This document shows positions 44,393-54,534 of a stretch of DNA of 64,000 nucleotides, one piece after another. Position 1 is the first letter of the stretch; the number at the start of each line of letters is the position of its first letter. Source of the DNA: Advenella mandrilli (GTDB lineage Bacteria; Pseudomonadota; Gammaproteobacteria; Burkholderiales; Burkholderiaceae_B); NCBI RefSeq assembly GCF_016595155.1, contig NZ_JAENGP010000004.1, positions 180,622-244,621 of the forward strand. The letters run 5' to 3'. Both the position numbers and the translations under genes were made by a program. The notes under the pieces were generated by a model. The model was not told the origin of the DNA. It worked only from the letters and a program-made list of their open reading frames with translations, and did not search any database.

Positions 44393-45370
44393 TTATTCAA
44401 CTCTTGCCCCACTGGCCTTAACCAGTGGAATCCATTGTGTATTTTCACGTTCAAGATATTGACCAAATTGTTTTGATGTCATTGGAATCGGCTCCAACCC
44501 CTGCTCTGTAAAACGCTGGCTCACCTTTGACGATTCCATTGCTTTTACAATTTCCTGATTCAAACGCTCAACAATAGGCTCAGGCGTTCCTTTTTTTACA
44601 ACAATACCAAACCATACTCCAGCATCTACACCATCAACACCCAATTCAGCCAATGTAGGCACGTCGGGTAATAATGCAGAACGCTTATCTGATGCAATCG
44701 CCAATGGCTTTAGCTTTCCTCCGTTTATAAGCGGTGATGTCGTAATAATAGGATCAAACATCATTGCCACACGACCACTCATCACATCCTGCAAAGCAGG
44801 AGAAGATCCACGATAGGGAACGTGCACTAATTTTGCACCGGTTTTTTCTATAAACAATCCACCCAGCAAATGGCCAATTGAACCTATGCCCTGTGAAGCA
44901 TAGTCAATCCCTTGGACATTATTTTTTGAATGGGCGATTAACTCATTGACAGAGTTAATCGGACTGTCCTGTGGAACCACCAAAACCAAAGGCGACTTGA
45001 CCAACGTTGTTACCGGCTGAAAATCAGCAATCGGATCAAATGAAAAATCCTTATAAAGCGTTGGATTAATAGCAAACATTTCTGTTGCAGCTACAAAAAT
45101 CATATGACCATCAGCTTTGCCGCTTTTGACCCTATGCGCTGCTATTTGCCCTCCTCCTCCTGGCCTGTTTTCAACAATAACGGGCTGTTGCAGGCTTTCC
45201 TGCATTTCCTGTGCAATTAAACGGGCAACCACATCGGTCACACCACCCGCTGGAAATGGAAGGACCATGGTAATAGGCTGATCAGGATAAGTTTGTGCTA
45301 TTGAGGGCGTGGCAACTGCCATACAAGCAGTAAATAGTGCGCCAAGCAAAGCGGTTTTTTTTAAAAACAT
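44393..45370 (-). CDS. Bug/TctC-type receptor inside the mhp operon
   Basis: A 325-residue periplasmic substrate-binding protein: signal ending near TPSIAQ, then TYPDQPITMVLPFPAGGVTD and IVENRPGGGGQIAAHRVKSG, the family hallmarks. It sits between mhpD and mhpF on the same strand, 12 bases from mhpF's start codon side, so it belongs to the operon. Its ligand is probably an aromatic acid of this pathway (inference from position). The usual mhpT permease is absent and no TctAB genes are nearby. Confidence 0.9.
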   Translation of the reverse strand: MFLKKTALLGALFTACMAVATPSIAQTYPDQPITMVLPFPAGGVTDVVARLIAQEMQESLQQPVIVENRPGGGGQIAAHRVKSGKADGHMIFVAATEMFAINPTLYKDFSFDPIADFQPVTTLVKSPLVLVVPQDSPINSVNELIAHSKNNVQGIDYASQGIGSIGHLLGGLFIEKTGAKLVHVPYRGSSPALQDVMSGRVAMMFDPIITTSPLINGGKLKPLAIASDKRSALLPDVPTLAELGVDGVDAGVWFGIVVKKGTPEPIVERLNQEIVKAMESSKVSQRFTEQGLEPIPMTSKQFGQYLERENTQWIPLVKASGARVE

Positions 45371-45411
45371 AGTTGTCTCCGTATTATTTATAAATAAAAC
45401 TTAAAGTATTT

Positions 45412-46203
45412 TTATTTTTCAGAAAAAAAGGCGCACACTGTACCCACACCGCTAATTCTTGCTTCATAACGCTGCCCGGGCTCAACTGCAACCATGGGGC
45501 CCAATGCGCCGGTTAAAATCAGATCGCCCGCACGCAACGGCTCTCCTAATGACACTAATTTACGGGCCAGCCATACCGCTGCATTGAGCGGATGCCCCAG
45601 ACAATCCGAACCCTGCCCTACCGATACAGATACCCCATCCAGAAACATCTCCATTTTTACCGTTCCAAGATCCAGGCCTATTAAAGAAACCGGTACGGCA
45701 CCAATCACCACCAAGCCGCTGGAAGCATTGTCAGCAACCGTATCCACATAAGAAATATCCCAGTTTTTGATTCGACTCCCCACCACTTCAATGGCAGGCA
45801 GTACATAATCAACCGCCCCCAGCACATCAATCAGTGTCGCGTCTGCTGCCGTCAGGTCATGCTTAAGAACCAGGGCAATTTCCGCTTCAACTTTTGGCTG
45901 CATCGTCCTTTCATAGGCAATGGGCTCATTGCTGCCAAATACCATATCGGCAAACAAAGTACCAAAATCAGGCTGATTCACGCCAAGCTGACGCTGTACG
46001 GCAAGCGAGGTCAAGCCTATTTTTCTACCCACCACACGGCGTCCCTGCGCTCGTCCTGCCGCCACATTGATTTTCTGAATTTCGTAAGCATCGTCCTCAT
46101 TTCCCGGCGTGAGCAAGTTCCTGACAGGACTCACCGCCACCCCTGTTTTTTCAGCGTTAAGCAGACAGTCCGCAATATTTTTTAATACTTTCAAATCAGT
46201 CAT
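45412..46203 (-). CDS. mhpD: 2-hydroxypenta-2,4-dienoate hydratase
   Basis: Hydrates 2-hydroxypenta-2,4-dienoate to 4-hydroxy-2-oxopentanoate. The 263 residues match the family. Recognisable parts are [34 protein letters not shown] with metal-ligand Glu residues and [20 protein letters not shown] precedes the ATG. Confidence 0.94.
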   Translation of the reverse strand: MTDLKVLKNIADCLLNAEKTGVAVSPVRNLLTPGNEDDAYEIQKINVAAGRAQGRRVVGRKIGLTSLAVQRQLGVNQPDFGTLFADMVFGSNEPIAYERTMQPKVEAEIALVLKHDLTAADATLIDVLGAVDYVLPAIEVVGSRIKNWDISYVDTVADNASSGLVVIGAVPVSLIGLDLGTVKMEMFLDGVSVSVGQGSDCLGHPLNAAVWLARKLVSLGEPLRAGDLILTGALGPMVAVEPGQRYEARISGVGTVCAFFSEK

Positions 46204-46224
46204 TTAATATCCTTCGTATTTGAT

Positions 46225-47187
46225 TTATGCTGCGACACTTTCAACAGATCTCAAAGACTGTGCCTGCATAGTGGCAAAACCGGCAATCCACTCGGGAATA
46301 GGACGGTAATAATCAAGAGATGCTTTATAAGGGCCATGGGCATTTAAAGCGGCAAAGGCAGCGACCCACGAGCGAATTTCATGGGCAGACTTGCCTCCCT
46401 GTTCGGTAATTGAGTCATTGCTCATGTCATCAATGGCCATCCAGTCTCCACGGGCAAGAATATCTAAAAAACTCCTGTCCCACTCAGGGTTAAGAGACCG
46501 CAGGCTGCTGTCACCAGACGTAAACTGTCTGGCGGCGGAAATCGTGCGCTCCTGTCGCGCGGCACGGGCCTGGGGGGTGGGATTGCGTCCGGCTATCAGG
46601 CGCTCGGCAACCTCGGCGCAAGCATTGGCGATTTCAGGAACCGGGGGCTCATGAGAAATCCCGCCCGAACCGACAAGCAGCACGCGTTTATTCAAACCGG
46701 AAAGGAAACGGCCAATCGCATCCCCCAATAAGCGCGAACGCCGACAACTGGCCATCGGAGGAGCCACAGAGTTAATGAATACGGGTATCACCGGGTAATT
46801 GTCCAAACCACCCAAAAGGACCTCAAGTGCCTGGGCAAACCCATGATCAACCTGCATGCGGTATGACAACGCAACATCAATATCCGCCGCAAGTACCGCC
46901 TCGCTCATTGCCAGCGCAATGTCCCTGGGGACATCAAGCGGCCCCGCCATACTTTTATAATCGCCAATGGATGTTGCATCAAGACCAATACAAAACTGCG
47001 GCATGACATCATAGAAAAAACCATTGTAATGATCAGGCGCAAACACAACGACCAATTCGGGATCAAAAGCCTGTACCCTTTTTTTCATGGCAGCCTGCAA
47101 TGCTTCCACCTCGGCCAGAATCTCGGGCGCAGGATCATGATAGCCCTGCAAAGGGGTGTGAGATAAACACTCCAAAATAATTGTCAT
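46225..47187 (-). CDS. mhpB: 2,3-dihydroxyphenylpropionate 1,2-dioxygenase
   Basis: Extradiol ring-cleavage enzyme of the LigB (class III) type, using Fe(II). The 320-residue protein begins MTIILECLSHTPLQGYHDPA; His residues in SHTPL and in FAPDHYNGFFYD, and LLVGSGGISHEPP further on, are the expected active-site blocks. AGGAG lies 5 bases before the ATG. It opens the ring of the catechol made by MhpA. Confidence 0.94.
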   Translation of the reverse strand: MTIILECLSHTPLQGYHDPAPEILAEVEALQAAMKKRVQAFDPELVVVFAPDHYNGFFYDVMPQFCIGLDATSIGDYKSMAGPLDVPRDIALAMSEAVLAADIDVALSYRMQVDHGFAQALEVLLGGLDNYPVIPVFINSVAPPMASCRRSRLLGDAIGRFLSGLNKRVLLVGSGGISHEPPVPEIANACAEVAERLIAGRNPTPQARAARQERTISAARQFTSGDSSLRSLNPEWDRSFLDILARGDWMAIDDMSNDSITEQGGKSAHEIRSWVAAFAALNAHGPYKASLDYYRPIPEWIAGFATMQAQSLRSVESVAA

Positions 47188-47205
47188 ATAAACTCCTGCC
47201 GCAAT

Positions 47206-49020
47206 CTATGCTGCATTACTCTTGATATTGTTAATTTCCTGCGCCGAACAAACGGTTTCGGTCAAGGCCAATTTTTTACCTAAAGTCAAAATAGATGCGG
47301 ATACCTCCTGTGGTGAACACATGCCGGCAATAAAACGGTCAGGGCGTAACAATAAAACCGAATCAGGCATATTTCCAAACCAATCCTTTATTTTTCCTGT
47401 TGAGTCACCCACCGCAATAAGGTCTTCAGGCACATCATCAGAAAAAGCCAGTTGAGACTCCGGTTTTACAATCACAAAACAGGCGCCCATTTTTTGCCAT
47501 ACTGCCCGAGCCTGATCAGTCAAACCGAAGGTTGGGTCTGTACCCCAGGAAACAATGGCAAAGCGGTTTCCGATAACCTCGTCAAACCGGACAAGCTGAC
47601 CGTCTTGAGTACGGACAAAAGGCTGGATAAACATGCGTCCCACCGGGGAGTTACCCAAAGGATCCCGGCCATGCACCAAACGACCCAGTACGGAATCACG
47701 TTTCTCGCTCATCAAGCCCAGCATTCTTCCAAGTGCGGAATTACCCCGTCGTTCAAGCCAGCGGGCCAATTTACCGTGGGGTTTGGGCTCAGGCAGCAAC
47801 ACCACGCCTGACTCATAACGGGGCATCGGTTTAAAACGCATTTCAACCACATAGCGTTTAACGGGCGGAATAGCATTTAGCAAACGCGTCAGCCCATCAC
47901 GCAAATTGGCACCAAACTTACTTGGGGGAGCAAAAATATCTCCCGCTACTTCAGAAAGATGAATCATTGAGCGTGCATGGTTACGACGCTCTGTGCCATA
48001 GGTATCCAGTAGTGATTCAGCAGCGGTGCCTTTAATAACCATCGCCAACTTCCAGCCCAAATTACTGGCATCACGAATACCGCTGTTATAACCCTGCCCC
48101 TGCCAGACTGGCATGATATGGGCGGCATCACCCGCCAACAAAATACGGTTCACCCTGAAATGGACAGCAAGACGGGCATTATGCGTATAAATACGTTTAC
48201 GGATGTAATCCACGTTATCTGGATCAGTCACTACTTTCCTGACCAGTTCGGCCAGTTTTTCCGGGTTATCAAATGATTCTTCAGTTTCTCCCGGCATCAC
48301 CATAAATTCAAAACGGCGCACGCCATGCGGCAAAGCAGCAGAAACATAGGGCCGTTCTGGATCACAATATAAATAAATATTTGGCGTACCAACCGGATCA
48401 TTACGAACATCAAGAACAATCCATTGATTTGCCTTTGTTCTTCCCTCAAAAGGTATGTTCAAGGTGCGGCGGACAAAACTATTACCGCCATCGGCTCCTA
48501 CCATGTAAGAAGCCCTAACCGCCCTTTTTACGCCATCATTACTTTCCAGGCTAAGCGTAACGCCTTGTTCGTCCTGGATAAAACTGGAAACCGTCTGCTC
48601 AAACATGACCTTAACATTAGGAAAACGGCTTAACCCCTGATGCAAAATACGATCTGCCAAAGGCTGGTGAAAAGCATTTCGGCGTGACCAGCCAAACTCT
48701 TCGGTACGGGGCTCAATAGAAGCAAAACAGCGCCCCCGCGGCGTTATAAAACGCATCCAGTGAAAAGGGGTAATATGCGGCATAAGATCATCTGCCAATC
48801 CCACCGACTGGAACACTCGCAACGCTTCATCATCCAGACCGATAGCGCGTGGATAATCAATAATCGTATCGAGCTTTTCGATAAGGATGACGCTTACGCC
48901 CTGAGCGCCTAAAATATTGGCAATCATCAATCCTACGGGGCCTGCACCAATAATAGCAACGTCAGCCGATAATTGTTCAGGGCGAACGGAATCCCCTGCC
49001 ACCTCAATGACATTAGTCAT
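47206..49020 (-). CDS. mhpA: 3-(3-hydroxyphenyl)propionate hydroxylase
   Basis: FAD-dependent monooxygenase making 2,3-dihydroxyphenylpropionate from the 3-hydroxyphenyl acid. At 604 residues it is the usual size or slightly longer. The FAD fold [18 protein letters not shown] is at about residues 24-41, the second FAD motif [20 protein letters not shown] at about 298-317, and a thioredoxin-like C-terminal part follows. GGAGGAG precedes the ATG. Confidence 0.95.
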   Translation of the reverse strand: MTNVIEVAGDSVRPEQLSADVAIIGAGPVGLMIANILGAQGVSVILIEKLDTIIDYPRAIGLDDEALRVFQSVGLADDLMPHITPFHWMRFITPRGRCFASIEPRTEEFGWSRRNAFHQPLADRILHQGLSRFPNVKVMFEQTVSSFIQDEQGVTLSLESNDGVKRAVRASYMVGADGGNSFVRRTLNIPFEGRTKANQWIVLDVRNDPVGTPNIYLYCDPERPYVSAALPHGVRRFEFMVMPGETEESFDNPEKLAELVRKVVTDPDNVDYIRKRIYTHNARLAVHFRVNRILLAGDAAHIMPVWQGQGYNSGIRDASNLGWKLAMVIKGTAAESLLDTYGTERRNHARSMIHLSEVAGDIFAPPSKFGANLRDGLTRLLNAIPPVKRYVVEMRFKPMPRYESGVVLLPEPKPHGKLARWLERRGNSALGRMLGLMSEKRDSVLGRLVHGRDPLGNSPVGRMFIQPFVRTQDGQLVRFDEVIGNRFAIVSWGTDPTFGLTDQARAVWQKMGACFVIVKPESQLAFSDDVPEDLIAVGDSTGKIKDWFGNMPDSVLLLRPDRFIAGMCSPQEVSASILTLGKKLALTETVCSAQEINNIKSNAA

Positions 49021-49061
49021 ATCTCCTCCAGACTTTTTTATATTTACTTTTTTTGTTTAAA

Positions 49062-49973
49062 TTAGACTGTAGATGCCTCGGGAACTTCTTTACCTAAAAG
49101 AAAATTCACATGAATACGGTTAAAAGTTTGCGCATCTTCAAACTGGGGCCAATGCCCACACCCGTCCATCACCGTAAACAAAGCACCTGGAATCATAGAG
49201 GCCATACGACGCCCTTCCGATACATCTGCAGTCGGATCGTCTGATGTCCACAGCACCAATGCGGGTGCTTTGATACGGCCATAATCTTCTGCCCGTAAGA
49301 TATTGCGCTGGCGGATCTCCATTTCCTGAAGCGCCATATTGCCACGCTGGGCCTCAATCATGCCGGGCTGTGCGTAAATGGCCTGACGGGTGGCCACAAG
49401 ATCATCGTTCACTTTGCTTTTATCGGCCATTAACCATTCAAGCCGGGCTTTGATAAACTCCCATGACGGTTCTTCAACCGCACGCATCGATAAAGACTTC
49501 AGGCGTTCCATCACCACCGGATCAGCCTGCGAACCACCCGCCGTATTTAACACCAGGCGCTCCACCCGTTCAGGATAATCAATGGCCAAACGCGCAGCGA
49601 CCCAACCACCCAGCGACTCACCGGTAAAGGACGCTTTTTCAATACCCAGCTTATCCATTACTTTCAGGACATGATCAACATATTGGGAAATCTCACGGGC
49701 ACCCGCCGGTTTATCGGTCCAGCCATGGCCAATCATATCGATGGCCCATACATTAAAGTGTTCAGCATGCGCCTTCAAGTTACGCACATAGGCCTCGGCA
49801 TGCCCACCCACACCATGCAACATGATGAGAGCGGGTTTATCCTCTTGTCCCGCATGCAAAAAACGGGTAGAAATACCGTTTGCATCCAACCAGCCCTGCG
49901 TAAATGAAACACCACACAAATCAGCCCAAACACTTTGAAACCCGTCGGGTGATATATTATTGGCCATTGTCAT
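49062..49973 (-). CDS. mhpC: 2-hydroxy-6-ketonona-2,4-dienedioate hydrolase
   Basis: Alpha/beta hydrolase that splits the meta-cleavage product into succinate and 2-hydroxypentadienoate. Oxyanion block MLHGVGGHAEAY, the nucleophile elbow TGESLGGWVAA, and a late His in DGCGHWPQFE complete the Ser-Asp-His triad. ATG 49973 is chosen for the AAGGAG 6 bases before it (303 residues); the frame is open to 50030. First gene of the mhp operon. Confidence 0.94.
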   Translation of the reverse strand: MTMANNISPDGFQSVWADLCGVSFTQGWLDANGISTRFLHAGQEDKPALIMLHGVGGHAEAYVRNLKAHAEHFNVWAIDMIGHGWTDKPAGAREISQYVDHVLKVMDKLGIEKASFTGESLGGWVAARLAIDYPERVERLVLNTAGGSQADPVVMERLKSLSMRAVEEPSWEFIKARLEWLMADKSKVNDDLVATRQAIYAQPGMIEAQRGNMALQEMEIRQRNILRAEDYGRIKAPALVLWTSDDPTADVSEGRRMASMIPGALFTVMDGCGHWPQFEDAQTFNRIHVNFLLGKEVPEASTV

Positions 49974-50055
49974 CACTTGCTCCTTATTTGTTTTAAATTT
50001 GATATGAATCAAGTCTAAGGGAATAGGCACTTTACAGAAAAAAAATATCCAATAT

Positions 50056-50070
50056 GTGCAAGGAGTGCAC
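50056..50070. promoter_or_regulatory. Candidate MhpR operator
   Basis: GTGCA-AGGAG-TGCAC is a perfect inverted repeat in the 123-base gap between mhpC and mhpR, 27 bases before the mhpR ATG. The MhpR operator known from E. coli has the same half-sites and the same 5-base spacer. Confidence 0.65.
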
Positions 50071-50096
50071 GCACGTATTTATTAGAAGACTTAACA

Positions 50097-50924
50097 ATGA
50101 CTGACAAAACAACAAACTATGCCCATGTACGCGGACTTTCGCGCGGACTTGCCATCCTGAAGGCATTGAACCAAATGCAAAGTGGCCACGCCTCATCGCA
50201 ACAGCTTAGCCAAATGGTCGGGCTGCATCGCACAACGGTAAGACGTTTACTGGAAACCCTGATGACCGAGGGACTGGTCAGGCGCAGCGACTCGGATGAC
50301 ACTTACCGTTTAACGATAAAAGTACGTGAATTAAGTGAAGGCTTCACTGATGATGAATGGATTTCCTCTATGGCCGCACCGCTAATGGGCGAACTGATGC
50401 AGCGCATCGTATGGCCGTCAGACTTAACCACTTCGGACGGCAGTGAAATGATTATTCGCGAAACCACGCACCGTTACAGCCCTTTATCGTTTCATCGGGC
50501 AATGGTGGGCAGACGCCTTCCCATGCTGCTGACTTCGGCCGGACGGGCATATTTTGCCAATATTAATGATTCAGAACAAGAAAATATTTTAAGCTTATTA
50601 CGTTCGGGAAGTGCCGGAGAAGCACAGGCAGCCCTTGCAAATGATACTGTTTATATAAAAAATTTAATAAGAAGTGTAAGAGATGCCGGTTTTGCGTGGA
50701 ATCGAAGTGATTGGTCCGATCAACAAAAAATTAGTGCTATTGCAGTTCCCATTATTCATAGAGCACGTGTGCTGGGCTGTTTAAATGTCGTTTACCTGAC
50801 AAAAGCCATGAGTAAAAAAGAAGCAGAAGTAAAGTTTATCCTGCCACTTCAGGACATTTCCTTAAAAATCGAATCCATGTTGGAAGAACAGCAATTATTA
50901 ATTGAATCTAAAAATAATAGTTAA
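50097..50924 (+). CDS. mhpR: mhp operon activator, IclR family
   Basis: A 275-residue IclR-type regulator divergent from mhpC. The helix-turn-helix is at about residues 30-60 (HASSQQLSQMVGLHRTTVRR) and the C-terminal ligand domain includes GRRLPMLLTSAGRAYFANI and WNRSDWSDQQKISAIAVPII. In E. coli MhpR activates the cluster in response to 3-hydroxyphenylpropionate; the shared gene context supports the same role. Confidence 0.92.
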   Translation: MTDKTTNYAHVRGLSRGLAILKALNQMQSGHASSQQLSQMVGLHRTTVRRLLETLMTEGLVRRSDSDDTYRLTIKVRELSEGFTDDEWISSMAAPLMGELMQRIVWPSDLTTSDGSEMIIRETTHRYSPLSFHRAMVGRRLPMLLTSAGRAYFANINDSEQENILSLLRSGSAGEAQAALANDTVYIKNLIRSVRDAGFAWNRSDWSDQQKISAIAVPIIHRARVLGCLNVVYLTKAMSKKEAEVKFILPLQDISLKIESMLEEQQLLIESKNNS

Positions 50925-51031
50925 GCAAAAACAAGATGATTGCCGTGATAATGGAACCTGTAAATAAAACGGTGTGAGCCTTCTATCATTACACCCATTC
51001 AGAGGGTTAGTGTATCCAATCGCCTCCCTTC

Positions 51032-51574
51032 TCACTCGCCCTCTGTGAATTCTTCAGCTCGTTTTACGAGCTTGTCAACCATCGTCGCCAGTTGTTGCAG
51101 TTCTTCTTCGGTGAATGGCTCAAGCAGAAAGGCCGCCTGTTGCTCGGAATGAGGCGCAATTTCACGAAAAGTCTGTTGCCCGGAATCAGTTAACCAAAGC
51201 AGGGATCGCCGATGATTGTCGGGATCACGCTCGTCACGCACACGACCTGCATTACGCAGACCTGTCACGGCACGACTAATATTCATGGGATGCAGACCCG
51301 TTAGTGCAGCGATATCTTGCGATGCAATACCTGGACGATTGGCCAGTACAACGATGGTGCGCCATTCGTTAAGCGTCAGGGCATGCTGTTTGGCAAAATT
51401 GCCGAAAAACGGCCGGGTCAGCAGGTTGGTGAGTTTAAGCAAACGAAAACCCACCATTTCGGGCGTTAATGAAGGACGCCTGATTGTGGTGGTATGCGCC
51501 TTGGAAACAGCGTTATCCTCGTCTCGAGGCCTGGTTTGTGACGAAACGCGCGCCAGTTTAGTGGATTGACTCAT
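51032..51574 (-). CDS. MarR-family regulator
   Basis: A 180-residue MarR protein with an N-terminal polar extension of about 35 residues and a winged helix at about 75-135 (NRPGIASQDIAALTGLHPMN, RDERDPDNHRRSLLWLTDSG). It is divergent from the ABC transporter/AtuA operon, with a 24-base palindrome between, so it is the probable regulator. The ATG 51574 has no clear Shine-Dalgarno; the frame runs to a TTG at 51640. Confidence 0.87.
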   Translation of the reverse strand: MSQSTKLARVSSQTRPRDEDNAVSKAHTTTIRRPSLTPEMVGFRLLKLTNLLTRPFFGNFAKQHALTLNEWRTIVVLANRPGIASQDIAALTGLHPMNISRAVTGLRNAGRVRDERDPDNHRRSLLWLTDSGQQTFREIAPHSEQQAAFLLEPFTEEELQQLATMVDKLVKRAEEFTEGE

Positions 51575-51744
51575 AATATTTTTTATAGAAATTGGGAGAT
51601 TGTTGTTTGTATACCAGACATAGTAATCACCCTTAATCAAAATCTGTAATATTTACATTTTACATATTACCCGATCGCGACAAAAAAGCTGACACCTCTC
51701 ACTGAAAAAATACGCTTTTTTGCACATCTAGGGATTTTACTTAT

Positions 51745-51783
51745 ATCAATAACAAAAGATATCGATAATAATTGTTATTGATA
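51745..51783. promoter_or_regulatory. Candidate MarR operator
   Basis: A 24-base near-palindrome (51760-51783; matches TATCRATAAYAAT-type half-sites, 20 of 24 positions symmetric) overlaps a perfect ATCAATAACAA/TTGTTATTGAT inverted repeat (51745-51755 with 51772-51782). The location, 53 bases before the ABC receptor gene, suits repression. Confidence 0.55.
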
Positions 51784-51836
51784 ATAATTTAAATGATATA
51801 TATCAAACAATCCGTTGTTTATCCAGGAGACAAACC

Positions 51837-52730
51837 ATGCTTCGTTCCTTCATGAAAAAGCGCTTGCTAAGACAAGTGGTACTGGCAACATCCAGCTTGC
51901 TAACCGCAGGCTATGCACTGACTGCCCATGCAAACTCATCAGCCCCTTTATACAAGGAACTGCCTGAAGCCGTCAAAAAAGCCGGCAAAATACACGTAGC
52001 TGGCGACCAGTTACCCCCCTACCGCATTACCGCTGAAGATGGCCGCACGCTGAAAGGCCTTGAAGTGGAACTGATGCAGGCACTGCAAAAACAGCTGGGC
52101 GTACCCTTTGAAACCACCGTTGTTGCCAATGGACCCGCTATTTTCACAGGTGTTGACACCGGCCGCTACGATATTTCCTTCGGTCCAGCGCTCGCGACAG
52201 CAGAACGCGAAAAACGCTATGACGTTATCCCCTGGCTCCTGAGCAAGCCCGCTTTCATTCTACCCACTCAACACGGATTGAAAACAGAAAAAATCCTGGA
52301 TCTCTGTGGTCGTCGTATTTCTGTCATGTCTGGGTCTGCCGCCATTCGTGAAGTAGAAATCATGGATAGCATGTGCGAAAAAGCAGGTCTTAAAAAAACG
52401 CAACAAATCGTCATGCCAGACCAGAACTCCACCCTGCTTGCTGCCCAGTCCGGCCGTGCCGACGCCTTTTCAATGCAGTATGCCGCAGCGCTCCACTTGC
52501 TTAAAACCCGTCCAGGCGAATATACGGCACAAACAGACGAAACCAATACAATGACCACACTGCGACTGGGTATGATACTTAAAAACAACTCTCCGCTGTC
52601 ACCCGTGATGGTCACTGCCATGCAAAATCTGGTCGATAACGGTGAATACCAGAAAATTCTTGATAACTGGGGTCTGGCTCCGGCGAACATTGACCTCATC
52701 CAGTTAAACCCGAACTCAAATAAACGATGA
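51837..52730 (+). CDS. ABC transporter substrate-binding protein, polar-amino-acid type
   Basis: A 297-residue family 3 periplasmic receptor. The signal peptide ends near LTAHA (about residue 32), and the mature part begins KELPEAVKKAGKIHVAGDQL. Typical blocks are GLEVELMQALQKQLGV, YDISFGPALATAEREKRYDV and LDNWGLAP. It starts the operon with the permease 13 bases later. The ligand need not be an amino acid. Confidence 0.9.
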   Translation: MLRSFMKKRLLRQVVLATSSLLTAGYALTAHANSSAPLYKELPEAVKKAGKIHVAGDQLPPYRITAEDGRTLKGLEVELMQALQKQLGVPFETTVVANGPAIFTGVDTGRYDISFGPALATAEREKRYDVIPWLLSKPAFILPTQHGLKTEKILDLCGRRISVMSGSAAIREVEIMDSMCEKAGLKKTQQIVMPDQNSTLLAAQSGRADAFSMQYAAALHLLKTRPGEYTAQTDETNTMTTLRLGMILKNNSPLSPVMVTAMQNLVDNGEYQKILDNWGLAPANIDLIQLNPNSNKR

Positions 52731-52743
52731 GCCAGGCATAATC

Positions 52744-53679
52744 ATGACTAACCTATCCATAACTTCTAGCGCAGTATCCGCTGTGCCTTCTACACCCCCC
52801 ACACCGAAAAATTGCGTGGATGATGTTTCCAAAGCCATTTACCCTGCCAGTCTGTCACGGCGGCTGGGCACCATCGCCTTAGTCCTCATTGCCGCCTGGT
52901 TAGTCTGGTTTTTAATCAGTAACCCGCGCTTCGAATGGCCCGTCGTTTGGAACTATCTGTTTGCGCCTGCCATTCTGGAAGGGTTGGGCGTCACGCTGGC
53001 ATTAACAGTGATCAGTATGGTGGGAGGCGTGCTGGTGGGAACCATTGCCGCCTTACTGCTCATGAGCGATTACGGGCCTGGCAGACGCGCCGCCAACGTT
53101 TATCTTTGGGCTTTTCGCGCCACACCACTCATGATCCAATTACTGTTCTGGTACAACCTGGCCTATCTGCTACCTATCGTTTCAATCGGCCTGCCCTTTG
53201 GTGAACCTTGGGTCGAATGGCGCACCATTGACTTGATCAACCCTTTCACCGCAGCCGTCCTGGGCCTAAGTCTGGCGGAAGGTGCCTATATGGCGGAAAT
53301 CATGCGCGCCGGTCTGTTATCTGTGGATCAACGTCAGCACGATGCCGCCAAGGCCATCGGCATGACACCAGCCCAGTCATTTTTTCGCATCATCGTGCCC
53401 CAGGCCATGCGCTTCATCATTCCACCTACCGGCAACCAGGTTATCAGCATGGCCAAGGCCACCGCATTGGTATCCGTCATTGCCATGAACGACTTACTCT
53501 TCGCCGTACAGACCATTTACAACCGTACCTACGAAATCGTGCCGCTGCTCATGGTTGCCGTCTTCTGGTATCTGGTCGTAATTTCCTGCCTGTACCTCAT
53601 CCAGTCCCGCCTGGAAAAGCATTACTCCAAGGGACACCAACGAACGGCAGTCATCACTGCCGAAACAACCACCGCCTGA
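52744..53679 (+). CDS. ABC transporter permease, amino-acid (HisM/GlnP) type
   Basis: A 311-residue inner-membrane protein with an N-terminal polar stretch and about five or six spans. The ATPase-contact (EAA) loop reads MAEIMRAGLLSVDQRQHDAA then KAIGMTPAQSFFRIIVPQAM. A single permease gene suggests a homodimeric channel. It lies between the receptor and ATPase genes. Confidence 0.9.
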   Translation: MTNLSITSSAVSAVPSTPPTPKNCVDDVSKAIYPASLSRRLGTIALVLIAAWLVWFLISNPRFEWPVVWNYLFAPAILEGLGVTLALTVISMVGGVLVGTIAALLLMSDYGPGRRAANVYLWAFRATPLMIQLLFWYNLAYLLPIVSIGLPFGEPWVEWRTIDLINPFTAAVLGLSLAEGAYMAEIMRAGLLSVDQRQHDAAKAIGMTPAQSFFRIIVPQAMRFIIPPTGNQVISMAKATALVSVIAMNDLLFAVQTIYNRTYEIVPLLMVAVFWYLVVISCLYLIQSRLEKHYSKGHQRTAVITAETTTA

Positions 53680-53692
53680 GGAAACATTGAAA

Positions 53693-54481
53693 ATGACTGA
53701 ATCGTCTTCACAAAGCCCAAAACGCAAAGTGCTCAGGGCCGAAAACGTCACGAAACACTATGGCCGTTATGTCGCCCTTGATAATGTCAGCCTTGATGTT
53801 CACGAAGGCGAAGTCGTGGCCATCATCGGACCATCCGGTTCCGGAAAATCCACCTTAATCCGATGCATGCATCAGCTTGAGTCTCTTGAAGGCGGAGCTA
53901 TTTACCTGGACGATGAGCTATTGGGCTTTCGTCGTCATAAAAACCAGTTGCTGGCGCTCAATGCAAAGGCGGTAGCGCGACAGCGTCGTGAGCTGGGCAT
54001 GGTATTTCAGCAATTCGTACTGTTTCCGCACATGACCGTTGCAGAGAACATCATGGAAGGCCCAACACGGGTACTGGGCGACAGTGTTGCCGATGCCCGG
54101 AAACTGGCTGAACACCTGCTTGAACGGGTGGGGTTATCCCACAGGATTGATGCTTACCCACCCCAGTTATCGGGCGGTCAGCAACAGCGGGTTGCGATTG
54201 CCCGGGCACTGGCCATGCGCCCCAAAGTATTGCTATTTGACGAGCCCACCAGCGCCCTTGACCCTGAACTGGTTGGTGAGGTTCTGAAAGTGGTAACCGA
54301 CCTGGCTAAAGCCGGGAAAACAATGGTGGTAGTTACCCATGAAATCGGCTTTGCCCGCGAAGCGGCCGACCGGGTGATTTTCATGGAAAACGGTCGTGTC
54401 GTTGAACAAGGCGATGCGCGCAGCACCCTGGCCGACCCTAAAACAGACAGATTGCGCACGTTCCTTTCACGGGTAATGTGA
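53693..54481 (+). CDS. ABC transporter ATPase, polar-amino-acid type
   Basis: A 262-residue nucleotide-binding subunit: Walker A GPSGSGKST (about residues 44-52), signature LSGGQQQR, Walker B VLLFDEPTSALD, and switch His in VVTHEIGFA. ATG 53693 has GAGGAA 9 bases upstream; an in-frame TTG 6 bases earlier is possible. Completes the importer. Confidence 0.93.
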   Translation: MTESSSQSPKRKVLRAENVTKHYGRYVALDNVSLDVHEGEVVAIIGPSGSGKSTLIRCMHQLESLEGGAIYLDDELLGFRRHKNQLLALNAKAVARQRRELGMVFQQFVLFPHMTVAENIMEGPTRVLGDSVADARKLAEHLLERVGLSHRIDAYPPQLSGGQQQRVAIARALAMRPKVLLFDEPTSALDPELVGEVLKVVTDLAKAGKTMVVVTHEIGFAREAADRVIFMENGRVVEQGDARSTLADPKTDRLRTFLSRVM

Positions 54482-54534
54482 GCACTTTTTTTTATTTTCT
54501 CATTAACAAAAGATATTGAATGGATACCTAATTC

